Positions 26,161-34,053 of a DNA stretch of 64,000 bases are shown here, one piece after another. The position numbers and the translations under genes were made by a program. A model generated the notes under the pieces. It saw only the letters and a program-made list of their open reading frames with translations, did not search any database and was not told where the DNA came from. The stretch is taken from positions 1-64,000 of the forward strand of contig JABHFS010000137.1 of the NCBI GenBank assembly GCA_018672475.1. Reading direction: 5' to 3'. How positions within the stretch are numbered: the stretch's first letter is position 1; each line of letters opens with the position of its first letter. Source of the stretch: Gemmatimonadota bacterium. Lineage in GTDB: Bacteria > Latescibacterota > UBA2968 > UBA8231.

Positions 26161-26260
26161 GAGTAGCAAATTCTTCAGGATAGAAGAATTCCCTACTCAC
26201 CCTCGGAAGATCACATCCTGTGATCTGAGAATAAGCAAAGGGCCTGCCCTCGGTCAGGCC
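26161..26260. promoter_or_regulatory. Three successive hairpins between the SDR and pirin genes
   Basis: Hairpin 1 spans 26161-26198: GAGTAG/CTACTC and AATTCTTC/GAAGAATT arms with a 2x2 mismatch and a 6-base loop. Hairpin 2 spans 26208-26226: AGATCACA/TGTGATCT with a 3-base loop. Hairpin 3 spans 26241-26260: GGCCTG/CAGGCC with an 8-base loop. None ends in a T run. They could terminate upstream transcription or fold as a structured leader for pirin, whose AGGAG lies at 26271-26275. Confidence 0.45.
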
Positions 26261-26282
26261 GGTTCCCCACAGGAGTCCGCCC

Positions 26283-27188
26283 ATGTCCATCCGTCCAATA
26301 AAACAACTCACGCAAGCCGCTCCAGTAATCGAAGGCGCCGGCGTCCACCTCCACCGCGCTTTCGGCTTCGGCAAAACCGAAGACTTCGACCCTTTCCTGC
26401 TTTTAGATGATTTCCGCAACGATAACCCGGACCACTACCGCGCCGGCTTCCCCTGGCATCCGCACCGCGGCATCGAGACGATCACCTACATTCTGTCCGG
26501 TACCGTAGAACACGGCGACAGCCTCGGCAACCAGGGCAGCCTCGGCGCCGGCGATATCCAATGGATGACCGCCGGCCGCGGCATTCTGCACCAGGAAATG
26601 CCCAAGGGCGATGCCAATGGCCAGATGCACGGTTTTCAACTGTGGGCCAACTTGCCCGCCGCGCACAAAATGACCGCCCCGCGCTACCAGGACGTGCAAG
26701 CGACCGACATCCCGGAAATCACCGACGACGATGGCACAAAAGCCCGCGTCATCTGCGGCACCTTCTGGGGCCAAAAAGGCCCCGTCGAGGGCATCGCCGC
26801 CGACCCGCGCTACCTCGACATCGCGATCCCGCCCGGTCGCCGCAAGATCCTGCCCGTCGAGACCGACCGCCACGCCTTCGCCTATATCTTCGCCGGCGCG
26901 GGCACCTTCCGCGACGCCTCCGCGCCGCAGTCGGTCAAAACCGAACACCTCGATTTGAGCGGCGAGGTCTCAAGCGAAGAAATGGGCAATCGCTCCCTAG
27001 TACTCTTCGACAATGGCAACGAGGTAACCGTGCAAGCCGGCGCACAGGGCATCCGTTTTCTACTGGTCTCGGGCCGCCCCCTCGAAGAGCCGGTCGCCTG
27101 GCGTGGCCCGATCGTGATGAACACACAAGAGCAACTACAACAGGCCTTCAGCGAACTGCAAAACGGGTCCTTTATCCGCAACGATTAA
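26283..27188 (+). CDS. Pirin family protein
   Basis: A 301-residue bicupin. The metal ligands of the N-terminal cupin are intact: His59 and His61 in PWHPHRGIETITY, His103 and Glu105 in GILHQEMP. AFGFGKTEDFDPFLLLDDF is the conserved opening. Bacterial pirins include quercetin dioxygenases and redox-responsive regulators; the precise activity is unknown. AGGAG precedes the ATG. The upstream leader holds three hairpins, and a secreted nucleotidase follows 18 bp downstream. Confidence 0.9.
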   Translation: MSIRPIKQLTQAAPVIEGAGVHLHRAFGFGKTEDFDPFLLLDDFRNDNPDHYRAGFPWHPHRGIETITYILSGTVEHGDSLGNQGSLGAGDIQWMTAGRGILHQEMPKGDANGQMHGFQLWANLPAAHKMTAPRYQDVQATDIPEITDDDGTKARVICGTFWGQKGPVEGIAADPRYLDIAIPPGRRKILPVETDRHAFAYIFAGAGTFRDASAPQSVKTEHLDLSGEVSSEEMGNRSLVLFDNGNEVTVQAGAQGIRFLLVSGRPLEEPVAWRGPIVMNTQEQLQQAFSELQNGSFIRND

Positions 27189-27206
27189 CCCCGAAAGACA
27201 CCGCTT

Positions 27207-28616
27207 ATGCGTATCCTACATAGCATACTGCTGTGCTCGCTATGCGTTTTCGCCCCTTTCACTGCCTTCTGCGGCGAAAAAGTCGAGTTGGTCATACTGC
27301 ACGTCAACGACACGCATGGCAAAATGCAACCCTACGAGGCCGGCGAGTGGGGCGAAGTTGGCGGCCTCGCCCGCCTATCGACCCTGATCAAACAGACCCG
27401 CCGCGAAAACCCCGGCCGCGTGCTCTTCCTGCACGCCGGTGACATCTTATCGCGCGGCGACCCCGTCACCGTCTACTACGGCGGCCGCATCAACTTCCGC
27501 GCTTACGAGAAAATGGGCGTCGACGCGATCACCCCGGGCAATGGCGAATTCTACATGGGCATCGAAAATCTGCAAAAGCAAGCCGCTCGCGTCTCCATTC
27601 CCTTCATACACGCCAACGCTCTCTACAGAAACCACGGCAACTCGATCTTCCCGCCCTATGTGATCAAGGAAGTCAACGGCATCAAGATCGGAATCCTCGG
27701 CCTCGGCTTGGTCCGCACCTGGCACAACTCATCGCAAAAACTGACCCTCGGCGACCCGATCGAAGTGGCCAAAAGATACGCACCTGAGCTAAGTGCCAAA
27801 GTCGACCTGCTCATCGCACTGACCCATATCCAAGCCAAGAATGACAGCTTACTCGCCGCCGCCGTGCCCGAATTAGATCTGATCGTCGGCGGCGATTCGC
27901 ACACCCAGCTCGACTCCCCGTCGCGCATCCCCCGCGCCAATGGCCAAGGATTTGTGCCAATCGTCCAGGCGCGGCATTATTTTCAGTTTATGGGCAGAGT
28001 CGACATCGAACTGGAACGCGATGGGGACAAAGTCCGCGTCAACAAAGTCGACGGACGGCTCATAGCGATCAACGCCGAAACAACACCCGATCCCGAGATC
28101 GAGAACTTCATCGCGCAATACGCCGCCCCGCTCAACGAAGTCATCGCCCGCTCAGAAATCGAGCTAAAAAACGACCGCGATGCCCCTTCGCCACTCGGCG
28201 ACTTAGTGGTCAATGCCGTCCTGTCGCAGACGCGCGCGGACATCGCCGTCATCTATGGCAACCAAGGCGAATTCGACATCAAACCCGGTGATATTACCCT
28301 CGCCGATATCAACCGCATCCGCTGGTATCATTCGCGACTAGTCACCGCCCGGCTCACCGGCGCGCAAATTCAACAATTGCTCGCGGCGCGCTTCTACAAT
28401 GTCGCCGGTTGCCGGTTCACCAAAGCAGAGAACCAAGTTACCGACCTGCGCATAAATGGCCAGCCCGTCGACCCCGCCGCAACCTACCTCGTCGCCACCG
28501 AACAGCAAATCGCCTTTAGCAACTCCGTCTTCGAGTCCGTACATGTCGACTTCACCGGCCAGCGCGTCGATACCGCACTGGAAGCGCATCTGCGCCGCGT
28601 CGCCGTTATCCGCTAA
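27207..28616 (+). CDS. Secreted 5'-nucleotidase / UshA-like metallophosphatase
   Basis: A 469-residue exported enzyme. The signal peptide is MRILHSILLCSLCVFAPFTA, ending before CGE. The metallophosphatase domain shows VILHVNDTHGKMQPY (D-x-H), LFLHAGDILSRGDPV (G-D), TPGNGEFYMG (G-N-x-E/H), LIALTHIQ (H) and GGDSHTQL (G-x-H-x-H variant). The C-terminal domain (GDLVVNAVLSQTRADIAVIY) is the nucleotide-binding 5'-nucleotidase domain. It would dephosphorylate nucleotides in the periplasm to salvage nucleosides and phosphate. The third motif has Glu where His is common. Confidence 0.87.
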   Translation: MRILHSILLCSLCVFAPFTAFCGEKVELVILHVNDTHGKMQPYEAGEWGEVGGLARLSTLIKQTRRENPGRVLFLHAGDILSRGDPVTVYYGGRINFRAYEKMGVDAITPGNGEFYMGIENLQKQAARVSIPFIHANALYRNHGNSIFPPYVIKEVNGIKIGILGLGLVRTWHNSSQKLTLGDPIEVAKRYAPELSAKVDLLIALTHIQAKNDSLLAAAVPELDLIVGGDSHTQLDSPSRIPRANGQGFVPIVQARHYFQFMGRVDIELERDGDKVRVNKVDGRLIAINAETTPDPEIENFIAQYAAPLNEVIARSEIELKNDRDAPSPLGDLVVNAVLSQTRADIAVIYGNQGEFDIKPGDITLADINRIRWYHSRLVTARLTGAQIQQLLAARFYNVAGCRFTKAENQVTDLRINGQPVDPAATYLVATEQQIAFSNSVFESVHVDFTGQRVDTALEAHLRRVAVIR

Positions 28617-29217
28617 AACACTTTACACCTATGACACTACAAAAATAAGATCTATCTGTGGGTTTTGCTGCCCGCCGATTTGGCGGCGAAAGGGCCGCGA
28701 GCGAAGAAATTCGCTTCGGCGAAGATCTTCATTTTCGCGCCATAGAAAGAGGAATAGACGAGACCTAACTAGGGAATAAGCTTGATACGGTATCCAGTCT
28801 CTTTATACAGTCCAATGTATTACCAACACTGGAGTTTTGGTCTGAGACCGAAACCACACCTGGCCAGAACAGGTGGCCGATGTTCAACCACTCGCGAGCA
28901 AAATGAGCAGGCTGCATCTTTCCGATACGAGACTTCTCGAAACCGACGAACATCTCCCCATCCGATCAGGCACAATCGACTTTTCTGTTTATTTGCGCGA
29001 GCTACAAGACCAAAGCTTTACAGAGCCGGCCATTTTTTGAATTGGCGATTTGCCTAAGTTCGATAGTTTCGGAAGAGATACGGATGAAGCGTTGATTTCT
29101 TCTCAATACCGCCTTGAAACGGCTATAGCGACTCGCGACCCGATAAGCACACACCGCAAGACACCGCACTAGACGCGTACGACTATTTAGGCTGAAAAGG
29201 CCGGGGAAGGCTGCAAC
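28617..29217. other. Long intergenic region with a TIM-barrel relic
   Basis: Apart from the degenerate reading frame described at 28846-29040, I find no gene, tRNA or repeat. The segment 28690-28740 has small self-complementary GCGAAG/CTTCGC stretches without a T run. The aldo/keto reductase has GGAAGG at 29205-29210. Confidence 0.4.
28846..29040 (+). pseudogene. Relic of a sugar phosphate isomerase/epimerase-like TIM barrel (C-terminal part)
   Basis: The plus frame ending at TGA 29038 reads EQVADVQPLASKMSRLHLSD, then a few residues, DEHLPIRSGTIDFSVYLREL and FTEPAIF. This matches the last two strands of xylose-isomerase-like barrels, normally h-L-H-L-S-D-N ... D-x-H-L-P-I-G-x-G-x-I-D-F ... 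F-x-G-x-x-x-x-E. The frame is closed by a TGA at 28843, so only the C-terminus survives, without the final catalytic Glu. There is no start or ribosome site appropriate for a full gene. Confidence 0.55.
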
Positions 29218-30216
29218 ATGAAATACACCGAATTACCGGGCATTAAAAAAGAATTGAGTGCCATATATCTGGGCACGGGCAATTACGGTTCGGATATTTC
29301 ACCATCCGAGTCGTTCAAGTTGCTCGATCGATTTGCCGAGTTGGGCGGCACCTTTATCGACACCGCCCATGTCTACGGAGCATGGGACACCTCAGGTTAT
29401 AACGGCGGCTACGGCAATAGCGAAAAGGTGATCGGCGAATGGCTCGACAAAACGGGCATGCGGCAACGCATCGCGGTTGGGACCAAAGGCGCGCACCCCG
29501 ACCTCGACACCGGTGTTTCCCGTATGAACCCCGAAGACATCGACACCCATATCGCCGAAAGCCTCCAACGGCTGAAGACCGATTCCATTGACCTGTACTG
29601 GATCCATACGGATGAGCCGGCGATACCTGCGGGCGATATCCTCGGCATGCTCGCCGAGCATATCGCGGCCGGCCGGCTCAAGGCAATTGGCTGTTCCAAT
29701 TGGAGTATACAGCGCCAGGCGGAGGCGTCAGAAGCAGCCTCGGCGCTCGGGGTCCCGGGTTTTGTCGCCAGCCAGGTCGGCTGGTCCCTCGCCAGGGCGA
29801 CCCATTCAGTCAAGTCCGCCTATGTCGACATGCGGTATATGGATTCCGCCATGTTGCGCTACCACGCCGAGACCGGTGTCCCCGTCGCGGGCTATAGTGG
29901 GCAAGGGTCCGGCTTCTTTGCGCAGAAATACGACGGCCTCGATTTCGAATCACCCGACTTTCCGAAAGCCGGCCTGACCGCTAAATACGGCAATGACCTG
30001 AGCTACCGCCGACGCCAAGCAGCCGTCGAACTGGCCCGAGTAAAGGGCTACAGCACCAATCAGATCGCGCTGGCCTGGATAATGCACCATCCCTTCGATG
30101 CCTTTCCGATCGCCGCCCCCCACTCGCTACAGCAGATGGACGACACGATGAAAGCAGCTGGGATTGAACTGACGGACGAGGAGTTCGAGCGATTGAACTG
30201 CGGGCAGGAAGGTTAG
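29218..30216 (+). CDS. Aldo/keto reductase
   Basis: A 332-residue NADP-dependent reductase. The AKR signatures are GGTFIDTAHVYGAWD (Asp and Tyr of the tetrad), RIAVGTKGAHP (Lys), SIDLYWIHTDEP (His) and GCSNWSIQ. The C-terminal ASQVGWSLA and RVKGYSTNQIALAWI complete the barrel. Its lack of the usual S-P-L-G phosphate loop (here GYSGQGSGFF) suggests a sugar-acting subfamily. GGAAGG precedes the ATG. A tandem repeat lies just downstream. Confidence 0.88.
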   Translation: MKYTELPGIKKELSAIYLGTGNYGSDISPSESFKLLDRFAELGGTFIDTAHVYGAWDTSGYNGGYGNSEKVIGEWLDKTGMRQRIAVGTKGAHPDLDTGVSRMNPEDIDTHIAESLQRLKTDSIDLYWIHTDEPAIPAGDILGMLAEHIAAGRLKAIGCSNWSIQRQAEASEAASALGVPGFVASQVGWSLARATHSVKSAYVDMRYMDSAMLRYHAETGVPVAGYSGQGSGFFAQKYDGLDFESPDFPKAGLTAKYGNDLSYRRRQAAVELARVKGYSTNQIALAWIMHHPFDAFPIAAPHSLQQMDDTMKAAGIELTDEEFERLNCGQEG

Positions 30217-30257
30217 CCGAATTCGCTCTTGAGGTCTATGGAGATATTGTGAAACGA

Positions 30258-30306
30258 ACGGGGGTTCGGATTGAACCGGACGGGGGTTCGGATTGAACCG
30301 GACGGG
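30258..30306. repeat. 22-bp tandem repeat with internal dyad (two full copies plus part)
   Basis: ACGGGGGTTCGGATTGAACC plus GG occurs at 30258-30279 and again, base for base, at 30280-30301, followed by ACGGG of a third copy. Each unit contains GGTTC/GAACC arms with a 5-base loop. It lies 40 bp after the aldo/keto reductase stop. Two copies are too few for a CRISPR array; a tandem operator or slippage product is likelier. Confidence 0.75.
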
Positions 30307-30527
30307 ATTATTGGGCACGGCTATAACAATTGCGAGCCACTTGAAGAAATCCACCCGTTTATCTTTTGCACGAGAACCGATGAGGTAAATAGTGTATGAC
30401 CTTGAAGAGTAATGGCCTTATTATAGCTGCACCGCATACGCGGCTTGGCCCTTGCGGGCACGAAAGCACGATGGGAATCCCTTAGACATGGCAAACAATT
30501 AGCACTGCGCAAAGCAGAAAGGTGACT

Positions 30528-30920
30528 ATGGCGAATTCAACTGAGATCCACGAAGCCATTGAGGCGGCGAACAAGACCATGATGGCTACCTACAGCCAGC
30601 GTGATGTGGCGGGTGTCGTCGCCCTCCATACGGAAAATGCGCAACTGTTCCCGCCGAATAGTGATTGTGTCACGGGTGGGCAGGCACTGCAAGCACTCTT
30701 CCAAGCGCTTATAGATACGGGCATCAAGGCGATCAAACTTGAGACCATAGAAACTGAGCGCTATGGCGATACGGCCTCTGAAATCGGCAGGTACATTCTT
30801 GAGGGTGAGGGCAACCAGGTGCTGGACCGGGGCAAGTACATCGTCATCTGGAAGCGAGAGGCGGACCAGTGGAAGATACACCGCGACATCTTTAATACCA
30901 GCATGCCAGCCCCTGAGTAA
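30528..30920 (+). CDS. SnoaL/DUF4440-like NTF2-fold protein
   Basis: A 130-residue alpha+beta-cone protein. The pattern EAIEAANKTMMATYSQRDVA, followed by GVVALHTENAQLFPPNSDCV and a closing YIVIWKREADQWKIHRDIFN, is typical of SgcJ/DUF4440 proteins (Y-x-x-x-W-x-x-x-G-x-W-k-i-x-x-D). These bind or isomerise small molecules; no function can be assigned. GAAAGG precedes the ATG at 30528, which I prefer to the GTG two codons earlier. Confidence 0.8.
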   Translation: MANSTEIHEAIEAANKTMMATYSQRDVAGVVALHTENAQLFPPNSDCVTGGQALQALFQALIDTGIKAIKLETIETERYGDTASEIGRYILEGEGNQVLDRGKYIVIWKREADQWKIHRDIFNTSMPAPE

Positions 30921-30999
30921 ATCGCTGGCATTTTCCGCCCCATCCCCCTATCTTGGAAACACCTCGTACTCTCCCGGGCAAACGCCGCGAAAATACAAA

Positions 31000-31344
31000 A
31001 TGAACGAAGCCATACTGCTGCTCAAAGAACTGATCGCCCTGCCCGCCGGCTGGGTTAAAGCCAATCTGCTGGCCATCGCCACCGCGTTCACCACCGCGCT
31101 CTTGGTCATCTACGGCGACAATATCAACCGCGCCGTCAAACTGCGCATCAACCGCTACCCCTTCCTCGTCCGCACCCTGGCCTTCGTCGCGCTGTGCTCT
31201 TTCGGTTACGGCCTGCTCACCGTGTTGATCACCCCGTCGGTCGCGCAACTGCTGCGTTATTTTGGCGACCAGTATACCGCCTTGGTCGTGCTCGCATCTT
31301 TCTTGGGCATCGGCATTCTCGCCGAACGCAAACGCTATATGTGA
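31000..31344 (+). CDS. Small DUF3392-like membrane protein
   Basis: About 114 residues with three hydrophobic segments: LLAIATAFTTALLVIYGDNI, FLVRTLAFVALCSFGYGLLT and TALVVLASFLGIGILAER. The string NRAVKLRINRYPFLVRTLAF is close to what I recall of the DUF3392 family of inner-membrane proteins. The frame extends upstream into the shadow of the preceding gene; ATG 31000 is the sensible start, though its ribosome site is weak. Function unknown. Confidence 0.7.
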   Translation: MNEAILLLKELIALPAGWVKANLLAIATAFTTALLVIYGDNINRAVKLRINRYPFLVRTLAFVALCSFGYGLLTVLITPSVAQLLRYFGDQYTALVVLASFLGIGILAERKRYM

Positions 31345-31668
31345 TTAGCCTGCGCGACGCGGCACTCTTCGCGCGCCTTCACTCCACCGCATCGTATTTG
31401 CGACGATTATTGCGCTCGCCGCAAATAGCCTACCGATCTATCGGCTACGCCAGCCTCCATACCCCGTCCTCTATCCTTAGCAAATTCTCTGTTAGACTTT
31501 AACCCCATTAACTCCCTCCTTCTCTCACCCTATGCTGCCCCCACACAGGCCGCTGCCCGAGCTGTACACCTAGCGCATTCGCCCCATGCACACTTCCCTT
31601 GATGTTGCACCAATGTACAGATGCCGCAATCCAGTCGCACGCCACTCTACATGGAGCAATACTTCCCC
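31345..31668. other. Intergenic region
   Basis: A GTG overlapping the previous stop (31341) opens a 53-codon Arg-rich frame to 31502 with no motif or family resemblance; I do not call it. Nothing else is supported. The YcaQ-like gene may start at 31621 or 31669. Confidence 0.35.
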
Positions 31669-32898
31669 ATGGCCAAAAACGCCGCCCCACAAAACAAAAC
31701 AAAAAAAACCCTTTCCCTAACCACCGCCCGCCGCCTCTCCATCCGCACGCAAGGCCTCGATAATCATACGCCCGTATCTTCCGGCAAAGAAGGCACCACA
31801 CAAGTAGTCGAACGCCTCGGCTACGTACAGATCGACACCATCGCCGTCATCGAACGCGCGCACGACCACATCCTCTGGAACCACCACCCCGGCTTCACCT
31901 CTGACATGCTCGGCGAGCTGCTCGCCATAGACAGGCGCGTCTTCGAATACTGGGCACACGCCGCCGCCTACGTGCCCATGGCAGATTATCGCTACTATCT
32001 GCCGCGCATGGCTACCGCCCACAACTGGCGGCGCGAATCCCTCTTTCGCAAGGAAAACAAAAAACTGGTCAAAGAAGTCTACGAACGCATCCGCTGCGAG
32101 GGCGCCATGGCCTCGGCCGACTTCGACTACCAAGACGCCAAACGCGGCACTTGGTGGAACTGGAAACCGGCCAAACGAGCGTTAGAAGTGCTCTTCAACA
32201 CCGGCGAGTTGATGATTAGCGCCCGCCGCCGCTTCCAGCGCGTCTACGACCTGCCCGAACGCGTCGTGCCCGGGCACATCGACACTCAGGCGGCTACCCC
32301 CGACGAGGCCGCCCGCCACTTCGCCCGCCGCGCACTCTCCACCTTAGGCCTCGCCTCACTGCCCCAGATCCGCAAACTCTACGCCAATCACGGTGCACGA
32401 AAAGCGCTCGACGATTTACTCGAGGCGGGCGAAGCCGTCGCCGTGCAAATCGAAAACCAGGAGGCCCCTTATTATGCGCTTACCGCCACCCTGGACAATA
32501 CCCCCCGGCAACAGAAAAACCACCTGCACTTGCTCTCTCCCTTCGACAATATCACCATCGACCGCGACCGGCTACTCGATCTCTTCGATTTTCACTACCG
32601 CATTGAATGTTATACCCCCGCCCCGAAGCGCCAGTACGGCTACTTCACCCTGCCGATCCTTTGGAATGGCTCTTTTATCGGCCGCCTCGACCCCAAGGCC
32701 GAACGCAAGAGCCAAACCTTCCTCGTGCGCAATATCGTCTTCGAACCCGGTTTCAAAGACTACGATACACTACTGCCGGCCCTGGCCAAAGCACTGCACC
32801 GCTTTGCCGCCTTCAACGGCTGCACGAGCATCCGCGTCGAGCAAACCAAGCCGGGCAAATTCAAAGCGCCGCTCAATCGCATACTAAAAAACAATTGA
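31669..32898 (+). CDS. YcaQ-like winged-helix DNA glycosylase family protein
   Basis: About 409 residues. SLTTARRLSIRTQGLD begins a winged-helix repeat region, ERLGYVQIDTIAVIERAHDH includes the Q-x-D motif of the crosslink-repair glycosylase YcaQ, and EYWAHAAAYVPM fits the family's W-x-H-A segment. The middle has LSPFDNITIDRDRLLDLFDF and YGYFTLPILW. YcaQ-type enzymes remove alkylated bases, including interstrand crosslinks. I use ATG 31669 because of GGAG about ten bases upstream; 31621 is possible. Single gene. Confidence 0.8.
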   Translation: MAKNAAPQNKTKKTLSLTTARRLSIRTQGLDNHTPVSSGKEGTTQVVERLGYVQIDTIAVIERAHDHILWNHHPGFTSDMLGELLAIDRRVFEYWAHAAAYVPMADYRYYLPRMATAHNWRRESLFRKENKKLVKEVYERIRCEGAMASADFDYQDAKRGTWWNWKPAKRALEVLFNTGELMISARRRFQRVYDLPERVVPGHIDTQAATPDEAARHFARRALSTLGLASLPQIRKLYANHGARKALDDLLEAGEAVAVQIENQEAPYYALTATLDNTPRQQKNHLHLLSPFDNITIDRDRLLDLFDFHYRIECYTPAPKRQYGYFTLPILWNGSFIGRLDPKAERKSQTFLVRNIVFEPGFKDYDTLLPALAKALHRFAAFNGCTSIRVEQTKPGKFKAPLNRILKNN

Positions 32899-33119
32899 TA
32901 CACCAAACCGAGTAAAACAAAGCTAGCACGGATCGCCGCCAAACCGACCGACATAACATCGCCAACCCATCGGAAGGGTATTATTGTGAAGCTTCTTGTA
33001 GATTCCGCATTCAAATGCGCAGAGACCTTCATCCGCGACAAAGCCCCGCCGCGCTTGCGAATATTTATAAATGGGGGATATATTCCGCACGGTCCCATTT
33101 ACTCCAAAACGGCAGGCCC

Positions 33120-34040
33120 ATGCTCGATTCCATGACCCACATCACCCGCTCGCTTGCCGATATCGACGAGCCCTTCGTGCGCTATAAAACCCTGCTCCAC
33201 CTCTACGGACGGGCACCCGATTCGCGCGAGATCCGCATCTTGCGCGACGAGGTCCGCGAATCGACCTTGGCCCGCACCCTGCTCGCCGAGCAGGACGCCA
33301 GCGGCCGTATTCCCCTGCCCGCGTTCGACCGTTGGCGCGGCGCACACTGGGTGCTCTACATGCTGGCCGATATCGGATCCGCCGCTGGCGATAAAAGTCT
33401 CTTTGCCCTGCGCGACCAGGCAATCGACGAACTCTTTGCCTCCGACCGCATCGAGCCCGTCTGCGGCGCGATCGAAGGCAACGCGCTCTACTACCTGCAT
33501 TTTCTCGCGTTGGACCAAGGCCAGACCGATGAACTGGCCGCACGGCTGATCGAAAGCCTATACAAAAAAATCGGCAAAAGCCCAGCCGCCTTCGGCCAAA
33601 CCCTACACGCCCTGCGCGGCCTCGCCCTGCACGCACAACTCCGCGACGAGCAAGCCGCTCACGAAACCGCCGCGCAACTCGCCGAACACCTGCTCTCTCA
33701 TCGCCTCTACCAAAAAAGCGACGGCCAACCCCTCAGCGCCGACTGCGCCGCATTGCACTATCCCTGTTACGAGCACTGCGACCCGCTCTTCGCCCTCAAG
33801 GTTATGCATGAAGCCGGCCACCTGGCCGATGAGCGCTGCCGCGACGGGCTCGACTTGCTCAAAGCTAAACAATTCGACAATGGCACTTTCCCAGCCGAGC
33901 GCAAACACTATCGCGTCGGCCGCATCGGCAAGGGCAACGATTCGCTGATCAACTGGGGCGGCTCCGATAAGCGCAAGACCAACCTCTACGTGACCTGCGA
34001 CGCGCTCGGCGTGCTGCGCGCCGCAGGGGAGCGGTTCTGA
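33120..34040 (+). CDS. Prenyltransferase/squalene-oxidase-like alpha-toroid protein
   Basis: About 306 residues, mostly alpha helical, with repeats of the kind RYKTLLHLYGRAPDS and a terminal KRKTNLYVTCDALGVLRAAG. The spacing of helices and segments such as HWVLYMLADIG and LDLLKAKQFDNGTFPAER (Q-x-x-D-G-x-F-like) resembles prenyltransferase/squalene-oxidase repeat proteins. No DxDD-type catalytic motif is visible, so an enzyme role is not supported. It lies just upstream of a large membrane protein gene and may be linked to it. Confidence 0.55.
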   Translation: MLDSMTHITRSLADIDEPFVRYKTLLHLYGRAPDSREIRILRDEVRESTLARTLLAEQDASGRIPLPAFDRWRGAHWVLYMLADIGSAAGDKSLFALRDQAIDELFASDRIEPVCGAIEGNALYYLHFLALDQGQTDELAARLIESLYKKIGKSPAAFGQTLHALRGLALHAQLRDEQAAHETAAQLAEHLLSHRLYQKSDGQPLSADCAALHYPCYEHCDPLFALKVMHEAGHLADERCRDGLDLLKAKQFDNGTFPAERKHYRVGRIGKGNDSLINWGGSDKRKTNLYVTCDALGVLRAAGERF

Positions 34041-34053
34041 TGGCCATAGACGC

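Noticed and set aside
30258-30306. CRISPR array
   Set aside because: The units are directly adjacent with no spacers, only two copies, and no cas genes nearby.
31341-31502. GTG frame overlapping the DUF3392-like stop
   Set aside because: Arg-rich and featureless; the overlap alone is not enough evidence.
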